Source: Gammaproteobacteria bacterium LSUCC0112
GTDB lineage: Bacteria; Pseudomonadota; Gammaproteobacteria; Pseudomonadales; Pseudohongiellaceae
Assembly (NCBI GenBank): GCA_004535785.1
Contig: SPIB01000002.1
Span: 226,320 to 290,319, forward strand
Reading direction: 5' to 3'
DNA length: 64,000 bases
Shown: positions 1-9,274 of the stretch, piece by piece
How positions within the stretch are numbered: position 1 is the first letter of the stretch
Layout of the letters: each line of letters begins with the position of its first letter
Notes under the pieces: model-generated
What the model was told of the DNA's origin: nothing
Database searches by the model: none
Seen by the model: only the letters and a program-made list of their open reading frames with translations
Program-made: the position numbers and the translations under genes

Positions 1-2
1 TG

Positions 3-239
3 CAAATTATTGCAGAACTGGAGGTCACACCCAGAACGGTCTATTGCGGCAGCATTTTTTACTGTGATTATCTGAATCGCATGGACAGCAGCATTTTGAT
101 CCGCACACTGCTCTGTACCCGCCAACAACTGTTTTGTTGGGGAGGTAGCGGCGTGGTGGCAGATTCAGTGATGGCAGAGGAATATCAGGAATGTCTTGAT
201 AAAGTCTCCGCCCTCATGAACCTGCCTGTCACAGGTTAA
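3..239 (+). CDS. pabB: Aminodeoxychorismate synthase component I, C-terminal fragment
   Basis: This is the last 78 codons of a gene cut by the left edge, read in the frame that starts at base 3 and ends at a TAA at 237-239. The fragment contains the end of the chorismate-binding fold: a TPRTVYCGSI segment, an SILIRT strand and a GVVADS motif followed by a glutamate-rich helix (EEYQECLDK). PabB aminates chorismate to 4-amino-4-deoxychorismate in p-aminobenzoate and folate synthesis. Anthranilate synthase TrpE shares this fold, but the TPR.VYCGSI...RT pattern and the short tail fit PabB better. It converges on thrH. Confidence 0.82.
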   Translation, partial: QIIAELEVTPRTVYCGSIFYCDYLNRMDSSILIRTLLCTRQQLFCWGGSGVVADSVMAEEYQECLDKVSALMNLPVTG

Positions 240-285
240 TCTGGCACAGGGTAACCTGGTGCAGGGTACTGGGCCATGGGGTAAT
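240..285. repeat. Degenerate 15-bp tandem repeat after pabB
   Basis: Two adjacent 15-base units (241-255 and 256-270) match at 11 of 15 positions. A third, looser copy follows to about 284, and the last bases of pabB resemble a fourth. No function is evident. It lies between two converging genes and is not a clear terminator. Confidence 0.4.
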
Positions 286-296
286 CATGCTGTCTG

Positions 297-914
297 TTAA
301 AAAGACAGTTCGCGATTACTGGCCTTGAGGAACTCACGCTTGAGATCGTCATACTCGTGTACCGCCGGGAACTGCGGGAATTCACGGATAACATTATCGG
401 GTGCACGGAACAGAATGCCAGCCTCGGCCTCTGCCAACATGGTGGTGTCGTTGTACGAATCCCCCGCCGCAATGCAACGATAATTCAAGCTGTGAAACGC
501 TTTCACTGACTGACGTTTTGGGTCTTTCTGACGCAGGTGGTAGTTCACAATCATGCCCTGATCATCGGATTCAAGGCGGTGACAAAGTAGCGTCGGAAAT
601 CCCAGTTGTCGCATCAGTGGCTGGGCAAACTCGTAGTAGGTGTCGGACAAAATGACAACCTGAAAACGCTCACGAAGCCAATCCACAAACTCGCGCGCAC
701 CTTCCATGGGCGCCATGCCCGCAATCACTTGCTGTATGTCAGGGAGTCCGAGGCCGTGCTCACGCAAAATACGCAGGCGTTGTTGCATCAGTACGTCATA
801 GTCCGGGATGTCACGTGTTGTGGCCCGTAGTTCCTTAATGCCGGTGCGCTCGGAAAAATCTATCCAGATTTCCGGCACCAATACCCCTTCAAGATCAAGA
901 CAGGCAATTTCCAC
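297..914 (-). CDS. thrH: ThrH-type phosphoserine phosphatase / homoserine phosphotransferase
   Basis: A 205-residue HAD-superfamily enzyme. The nucleophile motif is at residues 5-13 (CLDLEGVLV, Asp7, with Glu9 in place of the usual second Asp). Ser90 lies in ILSDTYYEF, a lysine lies near 130 (RQKDPKR), and the metal-binding motif GDSYND is at 151-156. The length and the DLEG variant are typical of Pseudomonas ThrH, which dephosphorylates phosphoserine and can pass the phosphate to homoserine. It links serine and threonine biosynthesis in the cytoplasm. It is a single gene convergent with pabB and divergent from cysH. Confidence 0.9.
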   Translation of the reverse strand: MEIACLDLEGVLVPEIWIDFSERTGIKELRATTRDIPDYDVLMQQRLRILREHGLGLPDIQQVIAGMAPMEGAREFVDWLRERFQVVILSDTYYEFAQPLMRQLGFPTLLCHRLESDDQGMIVNYHLRQKDPKRQSVKAFHSLNYRCIAAGDSYNDTTMLAEAEAGILFRAPDNVIREFPQFPAVHEYDDLKREFLKASNRELSF

Positions 915-1092
915 GCGATATCCCCTCAGGATTAACAGAATTCATCAAAGCCGCGATTTTATAGTGCCACTGCCATGCTTGCCAGCCTGACGCGACATGA
1001 TTGTGTCCTGCAGTTGGTTTTCGTTGATCGCCGATGACCTGTCGCTTGTTGTAAGATAGGTGTTTCAAGGAAACAGGAGTCAGGGAAACACC

Positions 1093-1809
1093 ATGATCAA
1101 TGCCCAGAACATCGCTGAAGTTAATGAAAAATTTCAAACAATGGAGCCGCGTGCCATTCTTCTTGAGATTTTTTCGGTCTACCCGCAGGCTGCGACTTCC
1201 TTCAGTGGTGCGGAAGATGTTGCTTTGGTGGTGATGGCCAAAAAACTGAATCCGGCGGTACGTGTTTTTACACTGGATACCGGTCGACTTCATCCTGAAA
1301 CCTATCGCTTCATTGACGATGTGCGGCAGAAATATACGCTGGATCTGGAATTTTTGTACCCGGATACACAAGCTGTTCAAGCGTTGACCCGGGAAAAAGG
1401 ATTGTTCAGTTTTTATCAAGATGGGCATGAGCAGTGCTGTGCAATTCGCAAAACCGAGCCTTTGCGTCGCAAACTGGCCGGTGAGCATGCCTGGATAACT
1501 GGTCAGCGCCGAGATCAGAGCCCTACCCGTACCAACGTCCCGGTCGCGCAACTCGATACCGCATTTGCGGCTCCCGGGCGCAGCTTGTTGAAGTTCAATC
1601 CCTTCGCCAACTGGCGCTCAAAGGACGTATGGGACTACATCCGCATGTTTGATTTGCCCTACAACGCTTTGCATGATCGCGGTTACGTCAGTATAGGCTG
1701 CGAGCCGTGCACAAAAGCAATCGGGCCCAACCAGCATGAGCGTGAAGGCCGCTGGTGGTGGGAAGAAGCGACCGCCAAAGAATGTGGTTTGCACAAACTG
1801 CCGGGTTAA
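1093..1809 (+). CDS. cysH: Assimilatory adenylyl-sulfate / phosphoadenylyl-sulfate reductase, Fe-S type
   Basis: A 238-residue reductase that converts activated sulfate to sulfite with thioredoxin. A GTG at 1060 would add 11 residues, but the ATG at 1093 follows purine-rich AGGAG and AGGG stretches and gives a normal N-terminus. Visible motifs are the [10 protein letters not shown]-loop, [10 protein letters not shown], a Cys-Cys pair at 115-116 (QCCAIRK), a Cys-X2-Cys at 203-206 (IGCEPCT) and the catalytic ECGLH near the C-terminus (Cys231). The CC...CxxC set binds a [4Fe-4S] cluster and characterises APS-reducing enzymes of the Pseudomonas and plant type, whereas E. coli CysH keeps only the last Cys. 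It faces cysB, its likely activator. Confidence 0.93.
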   Translation: MINAQNIAEVNEKFQTMEPRAILLEIFSVYPQAATSFSGAEDVALVVMAKKLNPAVRVFTLDTGRLHPETYRFIDDVRQKYTLDLEFLYPDTQAVQALTREKGLFSFYQDGHEQCCAIRKTEPLRRKLAGEHAWITGQRRDQSPTRTNVPVAQLDTAFAAPGRSLLKFNPFANWRSKDVWDYIRMFDLPYNALHDRGYVSIGCEPCTKAIGPNQHEREGRWWWEEATAKECGLHKLPG

Positions 1810-1817
1810 ACACCCGG
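1801..1817. terminator. Short hairpin spanning the cysH stop codon
   Basis: CCGGGT and ACCCGG form a perfect 6-bp stem around a five-base loop that contains the cysH stop. Only a short T run follows on either strand. It may act as a weak terminator in the 25-bp gap between the converging cysH and cysB genes. Confidence 0.4.
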
Positions 1818-1834
1818 CGTTTGCCTTGTGAGTG

Positions 1835-2809
1835 TCATCGGCTGGGCAGTACCACATCAGCAAACAAGGCATCCACCTCGCTTTGAGATTGGCAGGCCAG
1901 CACTTTTTCGACAGTGTCGCGATCCAGATGGTCGGCAAACATATGTATGAAGTCCAGCATATAGGCCCGCAACAGGCTGCCTTTGCGAAAGCCGATGCGG
2001 GTAATACTGTCTTCAAACAAATGGCTGGCGTCGATGGCAATCAAGTCCGCGTCCTTGTCGGCGTCGTAGGCCATATGTGCCACAATACCGATGCCCAGTC
2101 CGAGTCGTACATAGGTTTTAATGACGTCGGCATCGGCGGCCGTGAACACAACTTTGGGATGTAAACCCAGTTTTTCAAACGCGTCATCCAATCGTGCCCG
2201 CCCGGTAAATCCTGGCACGTATGTCACCAGTGGGTAATTGGCGAGTTCTTCCAGGGTGACGCATTGCTGTTTGGCCAAGGCGTGGTCGTTGGGTACCAGC
2301 ACCGCTCTGTTCCAGCGATAACACGGCATCATCATCAGATCGCTGAATAACTCCATGGCTTCAGTTGCGATCGCAAAATCGGCAGTGCCTTTGGCAGCGA
2401 TTTCAGCAATCTGGTAAGGCGTGCCCTGGTGCAATTGCAGCGACACGTTGGGGTAGGCGTCGATAAAACGTCGAACAATCGGCGGTAAAACATAACGGCT
2501 TTGTGTATGGGTGGTTGCAATCGCCAGGCTCCCCGCGCGTTCATCACTGAAGTCAGCTGCGAGTTTCATCAGGTTTTCAGACTGCTGCAAGACGATCATT
2601 GCTTGTTCAATAATCGCTTTACCTGCTGGCGTCATACCACTGATATGCTTGCCATTTCTGACAAATATGCCGACACCAAGTTCGGCTTCCAATGCCAGAA
2701 TCTGTTTGCTGACGCCGGACTGGGAAGTATGCAGGCGCAGCGAAGCAGCCGACACATTCAACCCTTGGTTGGCGACTTCGCAGATATAACGAAGTTGTTG
2801 CAATTTCAT
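1835..2809 (-). CDS. cysB: LysR-type transcriptional regulator CysB
   Basis: A 324-residue LysR regulator with an N-terminal winged helix-turn-helix (residues 1-60, with SQSGVSKQI and LEAELGVGIFVR) and a periplasmic-binding-like effector domain. The N-terminal MKLQQLRYICEVA and the GKHISGMTPAGK segment are characteristic of CysB. In related bacteria CysB activates sulfate and sulfur assimilation genes with N-acetylserine as inducer. It converges on cysH with a 25-bp gap and lies 33 bp downstream of the 5'-nucleotidase gene, with which it may be co-transcribed. Confidence 0.94.
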   Translation of the reverse strand: MKLQQLRYICEVANQGLNVSAASLRLHTSQSGVSKQILALEAELGVGIFVRNGKHISGMTPAGKAIIEQAMIVLQQSENLMKLAADFSDERAGSLAIATTHTQSRYVLPPIVRRFIDAYPNVSLQLHQGTPYQIAEIAAKGTADFAIATEAMELFSDLMMMPCYRWNRAVLVPNDHALAKQQCVTLEELANYPLVTYVPGFTGRARLDDAFEKLGLHPKVVFTAADADVIKTYVRLGLGIGIVAHMAYDADKDADLIAIDASHLFEDSITRIGFRKGSLLRAYMLDFIHMFADHLDRDTVEKVLACQSQSEVDALFADVVLPSR

Positions 2810-2842
2810 AAAACAGGACGCCTTTCAGAGTCAGCGGGTGCG

Positions 2843-3805
2843 CTAAATGGAGGATGGAAGATTGCCCGATCCTGGCAAAACAGCCGGCTCGTTGGCAACG
2901 CCATGGGGGACATGTCCGGTCGCGACATGTTGACGGGCTGAGTCGCAATGGCCCTGCTGGTCGTCAAAAAACACGTCAGCTTCATAGGCTTTCAGAAAAA
3001 CGCCTTTCTCCATGCCGCCTAAAAACAGGGATTCATCAATTCGAATATTCCAGGCACGCAGCGTGCGCACTACACGCTCGTGTGCAGGCGCCGAGCGCGC
3101 CGTCACCAGACAGGTTCGGATGGGCGATTCTCCCGGGGCAAATGCCAGTTGCAGCTGTTGCAGCGCTGCCAGAAATGGCTTGAACGGGCCGCCGGACAAT
3201 GGCTGATTAGCTGAGCGTTTTTCATTGAGTGCAAACGCTTCCAAGCCCTGGGTTTTGTAAATTCGTTCGGATTCGTCCGAGAACAGCACGGCGTCACCAT
3301 CAAAGGCAAATCTCAGCGCATCATCTCTACCGGTATTGCCAGCCGACGGCAGAATGGTTGCAGCCGCAACGCCCTGCTCCAGTGCTTGTCTGACATCAGA
3401 GCCGTCCAGTGACAAAAATAGATGGCTGTTAAACGCGGAAATATAGCGGTATGGACTGCTGCCACCCGAGAATGCGGCGCGCGTGATACCCAATTTGTAA
3501 TGTTCGATGGAGTTGAAGACGCGCAAGCCAGTGTCTGCGCTGTTTCTGGACAGTAGAATGACTTCCACGCGCGGCGAACCAAGCAACACATTCAGATGTA
3601 ACAGTTTTTTAACCAGATTAAATGCGCCGCCGGGCTGTAACGGCTCATTCTCATGGGCTATTTGATATTTTTGATAGGCATCCAGCCCCTGCTCCATGTA
3701 AATTTGATGGCTTTCTGTCAGGTCAAACAGCGCCCGCGACGAGATTGCGATCACCAACTTACTGCTACCCTGATGAGCCTGGTTTGTGGGCTTGGTTTCT
3801 GACAT
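2843..3805 (-). CDS. 5'-nucleotidase of the cytosolic type I family
   Basis: A 320-residue protein matching the bacterial relatives of eukaryotic cytosolic 5'-nucleotidase I, which hydrolyse nucleoside 5'-monophosphates. Seen: LVIAISSRALFDL near the N-terminus, the ILLSRNSADTGLRVF segment, FDGDAVLFSDESE (the HAD-like core) and VFFDDQQGHC near the C-terminus. The first possible ATG (3814) is three codons upstream. The ATG at 3805 is chosen because AGGA sits nine bases before it. Its substrate cannot be told from sequence. Adjacency to cysB could mean turnover of 3'- or 5'-phosphonucleotides from sulfate assimilation, but this is only a guess. Confidence 0.82.
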   Translation of the reverse strand: MSETKPTNQAHQGSSKLVIAISSRALFDLTESHQIYMEQGLDAYQKYQIAHENEPLQPGGAFNLVKKLLHLNVLLGSPRVEVILLSRNSADTGLRVFNSIEHYKLGITRAAFSGGSSPYRYISAFNSHLFLSLDGSDVRQALEQGVAAATILPSAGNTGRDDALRFAFDGDAVLFSDESERIYKTQGLEAFALNEKRSANQPLSGGPFKPFLAALQQLQLAFAPGESPIRTCLVTARSAPAHERVVRTLRAWNIRIDESLFLGGMEKGVFLKAYEADVFFDDQQGHCDSARQHVATGHVPHGVANEPAVLPGSGNLPSSI

Positions 3806-3921
3806 GGTGAACATTCCTGTAAGCTGGCGACCAACTAAAACACACGAATAAAATCCACTGCCGATGCCCGGTTAATTCTGGTACGGTTGGAGAAGACAGG
3901 GAATTCCATTCGGGTAAAACA

Positions 3922-5049
3922 ATGAGCCACAAAGATACAACAAATATTCAACCTGAAATAGCACTGGTATTATCGGGCGGCGGCGCCAGAGCAGCCTACC
4001 AGGTCGGCGCATTGCGCGGTATTGCCAGTGTTTTGCCCAGAGATATCTGCAACCCCTTCCAGATCATTTCCGGCACCTCGGCCGGTGCCATGAATGCCGT
4101 GGGGCTGGCCACACATGCCCACAAGATGCGCACTGGCGTCAAAATGCTGGAGTATGTCTGGCGCAACATCAGCAGTGACAAAATTTACCGGCTGGATTCT
4201 GCTGGGTTGGTGAGCAGTGCATCAAACTGGGTGTTTTCGTTTCTTGCCAATCGGAAAACACGAACACCCGCATCCCTGTTGGACAACAGTCCGCTGGATG
4301 CTCTGTTGCACGAGATACTGCGTCTGGAAAGGATCAACGACAACATGCAAGCCGGGTATCTGAACAGCCTCGTTGTCACCGCATCCGGTTATACCAGTGG
4401 CGAATCAGTGTCCTTTTTTCAAAGCAGCAAACCTGTTGAAAACTGGCAGCGATCGCACCGTGTGGGAATTCGCACTGACATCAGACATCGCCACCTGTTG
4501 GCCTCCTCTGCGATTCCCACGTTGTTTCCAGCCGTCAAAATCAATCGTGAATTTTTTGGTGACGGCGCTATCAGGCAGTTGGCACCGCTGAGCCCTGCCA
4601 TCCATATGGGCGCGGATAAAATTCTTGCCATCGGAGTCAGTGGTAGTCGCACCCGGCGGCCGGCAAAAGGCGATCAGGTGACACAACCTTCCTTATCGCA
4701 AATTGTTGGTCACGTGTTGAACAGTGCATTTGTTGATACGCTGGAAAGTGACATGGCGGTACTTCGTCGGTACAACGCGCTGATTCCCTTGTGTTCGAAG
4801 CAGACTGCGCTTGATGTCAGGCCGATTGAGTTACTGGAGATTACACCCAGTCTGGACCTCAACCGTATTGCAGAAGATTATTATCAGACTTTGCCGAAGT
4901 CTATCCGGCTTTTTATTAGAGATACCAACTCCAGCTCGATTGCCAGTCTGTTGATGTTTGAAAAGGACTACTGTCAGGCACTCATGGATCTGGGCATCGC
5001 CGATGCGTTGGCAAAACGGGAGCAGATCCAGGAGTTTTTCCTGCGTTAA
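3922..5049 (+). CDS. Patatin-like phospholipase
   Basis: A 375-residue patatin-family lipid acyl hydrolase. The oxyanion loop is GGGARAAYQ at residues 19-27, the nucleophile elbow GTSAG at 51-55 (Ser53), and the catalytic Asp lies in FGDGA (Asp214), so the Ser-Asp dyad is intact. No signal peptide is seen, so it is probably cytoplasmic or peripheral to the inner membrane. Such enzymes release fatty acids from phospholipids and some are secreted toxins, but no secretion genes lie nearby. It is a single gene, convergent with the porin. Confidence 0.9.
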   Translation: MSHKDTTNIQPEIALVLSGGGARAAYQVGALRGIASVLPRDICNPFQIISGTSAGAMNAVGLATHAHKMRTGVKMLEYVWRNISSDKIYRLDSAGLVSSASNWVFSFLANRKTRTPASLLDNSPLDALLHEILRLERINDNMQAGYLNSLVVTASGYTSGESVSFFQSSKPVENWQRSHRVGIRTDIRHRHLLASSAIPTLFPAVKINREFFGDGAIRQLAPLSPAIHMGADKILAIGVSGSRTRRPAKGDQVTQPSLSQIVGHVLNSAFVDTLESDMAVLRRYNALIPLCSKQTALDVRPIELLEITPSLDLNRIAEDYYQTLPKSIRLFIRDTNSSSIASLLMFEKDYCQALMDLGIADALAKREQIQEFFLR

Positions 5050-5060
5050 GTCGCGTCGAA

Positions 5061-5819
5061 TCAGAACGAGTAGCTGAAGCCTACAACCAGTTTGTCTTCC
5101 TGATCAGTACCATTACGATCTTTGCCACCAATGATGTAGGTGGTAAAGAATTCAGCTGGCAGCTCAGCAATACCTTTGCTCAACGTCAAGTCCAGGCTTC
5201 GGAATGCGCCACTTTCTGCTGTTGCAGGAATGTATTTGCCTTTGTCTTCATAGGTCGCATAGCTGGCAGTGACGCCCAGACCAAAACCTTCACCCAGATC
5301 AAAGCTGGTGCCGACTGTAAAGAACATGTCGCCCTGGTTTGACCAGGTTGCATCTTGACCCATGTACTTCATGCCAAAGTCCAGTCCACTGAAGCTGAGT
5401 CCGAGGTAGGGCTCGATGACGCTGGCTTTGCTGTCATCCATGTACCAGTAGTACAGTGCACCGATGTCGTAAGACAAACCACCGCTTTCACCTGCGTATC
5501 CGCTGTAGAAGTTGTTTTCTACGGTTGTGCTCAGATCAGGGGTTCCATAGCTCAGGTTGGATGCCCACCAGCCTGCATACCAGCCAGTTTCTGTGCTGGT
5601 CAGGTCGAATCCGGCCTGCACTGCGGCGCCATCGTTTTCCGGTGTGTTGGTAATGCCACGGAAGACGTAGCCAGATACCACACCGACGTTGCCGGCAATT
5701 TCCACTTCAGCGTGAGCCGGTTTTACTGCGAAGATGCTTGCTGCTGCCATAAGGGCTGTGCCACCGAGTACGGCCAGTTTGCTTTTCGCTGCAACGTTGA
5801 TTACCTGCATAGTGTTCAC
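5061..5819 (-). CDS. TorF-family putative porin (outer-membrane beta-barrel)
   Basis: A 252-residue protein with a signal peptide of about 37 residues ending in AHA, followed by a beta-barrel-like sequence of alternating aromatic and glycine-rich strands (GVVSGYVFRGIT, GWYAGWWASNLSYG) and a C-terminal Phe (VVGFSYSF), as expected for BAM-assembled outer-membrane proteins. The SGYVFRGI N-terminal strand is the hallmark of the family of conserved proteobacterial TorF-type proteins, whose substrates are mostly unknown. It is a single gene with a 300-bp upstream region. Confidence 0.85.
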   Translation of the reverse strand: MNTMQVINVAAKSKLAVLGGTALMAAASIFAVKPAHAEVEIAGNVGVVSGYVFRGITNTPENDGAAVQAGFDLTSTETGWYAGWWASNLSYGTPDLSTTVENNFYSGYAGESGGLSYDIGALYYWYMDDSKASVIEPYLGLSFSGLDFGMKYMGQDATWSNQGDMFFTVGTSFDLGEGFGLGVTASYATYEDKGKYIPATAESGAFRSLDLTLSKGIAELPAEFFTTYIIGGKDRNGTDQEDKLVVGFSYSF

Positions 5820-6119
5820 TCCTGATTCACTGTTTTGTGCTTGATAGTAAGTTCTTTCTTGTTGGGTCCGAATCGTGTTTGCAATTCGCCCGGACTTACT
5901 TTCTACGGAGCAATAGCTGTGCCAACATACAAAATATCAACGTTTACAAAGGGATACTCATCCTACCCAAAACCTGCCTAAAACCTGACGCCCCATTTTA
6001 GTGCAGAAAAAGTCCGGTATGCGCTGGAATGATGCCTGTGCGTGAGCAAAATAACCAATAACCATACGTAGTAACAGACGAGACTACGTTGAATGGCGTA
6101 TATGTTCATTGGCAGAGTG
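5820..6119. other. Intergenic region between porin start and yebE-like stop
   Basis: About 300 bp with no gene. It must hold the porin promoter, but no convincing -35/-10 pair was found. A perfect 7-bp inverted repeat, ACGTAGT (6066-6072) and ACTACGT (6083-6089), lies downstream of the yebE-like gene. It lacks a good T run and could be a weak terminator. Confidence 0.5.
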
Positions 6120-6815
6120 TCAGGCGTCGACGATCTGGTGATCAAGGTGTGCAGTGAGCTCCGCAGGAAGGTTCAGACGGTGTGCGAGGACTTCGATATA
6201 CGCGCGCTCTGCCGGATGGTCGATATCAATGGCCAGTCGCGAAACCAGATAAACTTCAGACGCTTGTTCAATACCTTGTACCGAACCTACCAGTGCGTCG
6301 ACATCTACTGGTTTGCGTAAGGCATCAAACACAAATGCCTTGCTCTCCGCATCCAGAGACAACTTCTCGACTTGCTCAAAAATCACTGTCTGCTCTTTGT
6401 TATCGATATGACCATCGGCCTTTGCGGCGTAAATCATGGCAGTGACCAAGGTCAGCGAAAAGTTCTGGCCAGAGGTTGTATTGGCTGGTGGCGGCAAAAA
6501 CCGCGGGTCGACGTTTGGTATGTCATTAACCGTCGCAATCGGTGCAGTCTGCACCTGTTTGCCTTGTTGCCAATTCTGGTAAGCCTTGTATGCCAGCGCG
6601 CCGGCCGCGGCAGCGCCACCATAGCCGATTACACCGCCCGCCATTTTGCGCATTTTTTTGCTGCCAACCAGCAAACCCAGAACGCCGCCAAGCGCTGCAC
6701 CCTTGCCAAAACCGCCACCCATCATGCCCCCCAGCGGGCTGTTACTCATGGGATTGCCGTGCTGACTTTGCTGGCCTGATCCAAGAAATTGTTCAAACAG
6801 TTTGTTTGCATCCAT
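6120..6815 (-). CDS. YebE-like DUF533 membrane protein with TerB-like domain
   Basis: A 231-residue protein of the DUF533/YebE family. The N-terminal third is rich in Gly and Met (GGMMGGGFGKGAALGG) and holds one or two glycine-rich membrane segments around residues 35-80 (ALGGVLGLLVG, GVIGYGGAAAAGALAY). The C-terminal half (about 110-231) is an all-helical TerB-like domain (AMIYAAKADGHIDNKEQ). YebE is an inner-membrane protein of unknown function that is part of the envelope-stress response in enterobacteria. It has the same orientation as dbpA, 48 bp downstream of it. Confidence 0.82.
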   Translation of the reverse strand: MDANKLFEQFLGSGQQSQHGNPMSNSPLGGMMGGGFGKGAALGGVLGLLVGSKKMRKMAGGVIGYGGAAAAGALAYKAYQNWQQGKQVQTAPIATVNDIPNVDPRFLPPPANTTSGQNFSLTLVTAMIYAAKADGHIDNKEQTVIFEQVEKLSLDAESKAFVFDALRKPVDVDALVGSVQGIEQASEVYLVSRLAIDIDHPAERAYIEVLAHRLNLPAELTAHLDHQIVDA

Positions 6816-6863
6816 TGTTTATCCTCTCTCTGTTATCCGTGAAGTAAATGGTTCTTGTCTCCC

Positions 6864-8246
6864 TCAAAGAGCGCGAACACGTGCTGTTTTTCCTTTAATC
6901 TTGCCTTTGCTCAAAATTTGTCGGGCCAGTTCTGCCTTCTGTCGATTGACGGCTACATAGGCGGCTTGATGGGTAATACGAATATTGCCTACATCAGATC
7001 TGTCCAGTTCACCCGTTGCTGTTAACGCACCCAACACGTCAGTGGGGCGAATTTTGTCTCGTTTACCGCCGTCTATAATCAATGTTGCCACACTGGCTGG
7101 TAGCGGTGCCTGCTTCAATACCGATGTGGATGGAAGTGCTGCAAGAGGTTGATCAGCACGATTTCCCGATACAGAAGTGAAAGTGCATGCCCTGCCCTTG
7201 GCACCTGCGCGACCGGTGCGACCGATACGGTGCGTATGCGTTTCGCGATCACGTGCCTCGTGGTAGTTGACCACAAGATCGAGGCCAATGATGTCAAGGC
7301 CTCGGGCAGCGACATCGGTTGCGATCAGTACCCGTGCACTGCCATTGCTGAAGCGAATGAACGCCTGGTCCCGTTCACGTTGATCCATCTCCCCATGCAG
7401 TGCCAGCGCAGAAAACCCGGCACGTACCAGCCGTTGGCAAACCTCATCGACGTCGTTGCGGGTAGTGCAGAACACCAGCGCATTCTCGGGTTTGAAGTGC
7501 AGGAGGATGCGCTTCAAGGCATCGAGTCGGGACTCGTCGTCACCGGTCAGGTAGGTCAATTCCTCAATGTCCGGTGCGGTTTCGGACTCCTCCAGTTGCG
7601 CATAAACCGGGTTCAGCAGAATTTTTTCGGACAAGTAACGAATCTCGGGCGAATACGTTGCGCTGAAAAACAGGATTTGAGGTCTGTCCCCAGGACCTGA
7701 GTTGGCGGGCTTCTGAATGGCAAGTTCTGCGAGGACGTTTTCCACCGATGGCAGAAACCCCATATCCAGCATGCGGTCCGCTTCATCAAGTACCAGGCAA
7801 TTGATGTTAGTCAGCACCAATGATTTACGCTGCAAATGATCCTCGATGCGTCCCGGCGTGCCAACAATGATATGGGCACCATGACTCAATGAGTCGGCCT
7901 GCACCGCAACCGGGCGACCACCACACAGGCTGAGTACTTTGATATTGGGCATCAGCCGTGCCAGACGGCGGATTTCCTCGGCGACCTGATCCGCAAGCTC
8001 GCGTGTCGGACACAAAATCAATGCTTGTGGTTTAAACAAGGTCGCGTCCAGTTTTTGCAAAATACCCAGGCCAAAGGCTGCTGTCTTTCCCGAGCCTGTT
8101 TTACCTTGTGCCATCACATCGCGTCCTGCGAGCACGGCCGGCATGCTTAGTTGTTGCACGGGCGTCATTTGGTTAAACGCCAATGCCGCCAGGTTCTGCA
8201 GCAGTGCGGGATGTAATTGCAGTTGTGTAAAATCAGTGTCTGACAT
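6864..8246 (-). CDS. dbpA: ATP-dependent RNA helicase DbpA
   Basis: A 460-residue DEAD-box helicase. It shows a Q motif near residues 25-33, Walker A AQGKTGSGKT (46-55), DEAD at 154-157, SAT in FFSATYS, and HRIGRTGRAG in the second RecA domain. The C-terminal 75 residues (DKIRPTDVLGALTATGEL) form the DbpA RNA-binding domain, which targets hairpin 92 of 23S rRNA. It acts in assembly of the large ribosomal subunit. It is divergent from map. Confidence 0.93.
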   Translation of the reverse strand: MSDTDFTQLQLHPALLQNLAALAFNQMTPVQQLSMPAVLAGRDVMAQGKTGSGKTAAFGLGILQKLDATLFKPQALILCPTRELADQVAEEIRRLARLMPNIKVLSLCGGRPVAVQADSLSHGAHIIVGTPGRIEDHLQRKSLVLTNINCLVLDEADRMLDMGFLPSVENVLAELAIQKPANSGPGDRPQILFFSATYSPEIRYLSEKILLNPVYAQLEESETAPDIEELTYLTGDDESRLDALKRILLHFKPENALVFCTTRNDVDEVCQRLVRAGFSALALHGEMDQRERDQAFIRFSNGSARVLIATDVAARGLDIIGLDLVVNYHEARDRETHTHRIGRTGRAGAKGRACTFTSVSGNRADQPLAALPSTSVLKQAPLPASVATLIIDGGKRDKIRPTDVLGALTATGELDRSDVGNIRITHQAAYVAVNRQKAELARQILSKGKIKGKTARVRAL

Positions 8247-8383
8247 GACTATTTCCAGATAAGCACAGCGGTGCAGAAATTGCGGGCGAGCAGTGTACCA
8301 TTTGATGAGCCTTCAATGGCGGGTTCCCCTTGTCCGGCGAAAGACCTACAATACTGCCAGTCCTTGACCTAGAGAGCTGATTG

Positions 8384-9163
8384 ATGTCTGCAAGCATAAA
8401 AACCCCGGAAGATATCGAGAAAATGCGGGTTGCCGGTCGTCTGGCTGCCGAAGTACTCGAAATGATTGAGCCATTTGTTCAAGTGGGTGTCAGTACAGGT
8501 GAACTAGACCGGATCTGTCATGATTATATTGTCAACGTACAGAACGCGATCCCTGCCCCGCTCAATTACAATGGGTTTCCCAAATCGATTTGTACGTCAT
8601 TAAATCATGTGGTGTGTCATGGCATTCCCAGCGACAGCAAATTGTTGAAAAGTGGCGATATCCTGAACATTGACATTACGGTGATCAAAGATGGATTCCA
8701 CGGAGACACCAGCAAAATGTTTATGCTGGGTGATGTCGCACCCCATGCCCGGCGTCTGATCAAAGTCACTCAGGAATGTCTGTACAAGGCCATCGAGATT
8801 GTTAAACCCGGTATACGTCTGGGGGATATTGGCCATGTTATTCAGACGCATGCAGAGACCAATAATTATTCTGTGGTTCGTGAATATTGTGGCCACGGTA
8901 TAGGACGTATATTCCATGAAGACCCTCAGGTACTGCATTATGGAAAACCCGACACGGGCACGCTGATCCTTGAAGGCATGACCTTCACGATTGAGCCCAT
9001 GATCAATCTGGGTGAACGCCACACTAAATTGTCCAAAACGGATGGCTGGACAGTGACGACCCGTGACCGTCGCTTGTCAGCACAGTGGGAACATACCCTT
9101 GCCGTCACCGCTACCGGTTGTGAAGTATTGACTCGTCGCAAAGAAGAAGAACTATTTAAATGA
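8384..9163 (+). CDS. map: Methionine aminopeptidase, type I
   Basis: A 259-residue metallopeptidase that removes the initiator Met from new proteins. The metal ligands fall in NIDITVIKDGFHGDTSKMF (two Asp), YCGHGIGRIFHEDP (His), FTIEPMI (Glu) and WEHTLAVT (Glu). An in-frame TTG at 8381 directly precedes the ATG; the ATG is chosen, with GAGAG nine bases upstream. The map-glnD-dap order matches Pseudomonas, although rpsB, the usual divergent neighbour, is replaced by dbpA. Confidence 0.94.
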   Translation: MSASIKTPEDIEKMRVAGRLAAEVLEMIEPFVQVGVSTGELDRICHDYIVNVQNAIPAPLNYNGFPKSICTSLNHVVCHGIPSDSKLLKSGDILNIDITVIKDGFHGDTSKMFMLGDVAPHARRLIKVTQECLYKAIEIVKPGIRLGDIGHVIQTHAETNNYSVVREYCGHGIGRIFHEDPQVLHYGKPDTGTLILEGMTFTIEPMINLGERHTKLSKTDGWTVTTRDRRLSAQWEHTLAVTATGCEVLTRRKEEELFK

Positions 9164-9274
9164 ATGACGACTGGTTAACAGTCGAACTGTCCGGATCTCC
9201 TGCTTTTTAGCTAATTTATCTGTTCGCGACCGCCCGGTAACCCGGACGCAGAATGGATGCCGAGGGTGTGCACG

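Noticed and set aside
895-1551. A 218-codon minus-strand frame over cysH and the thrH upstream region
   Set aside because: It lies antisense to the conserved cysH coding sequence and has no recognisable domain.
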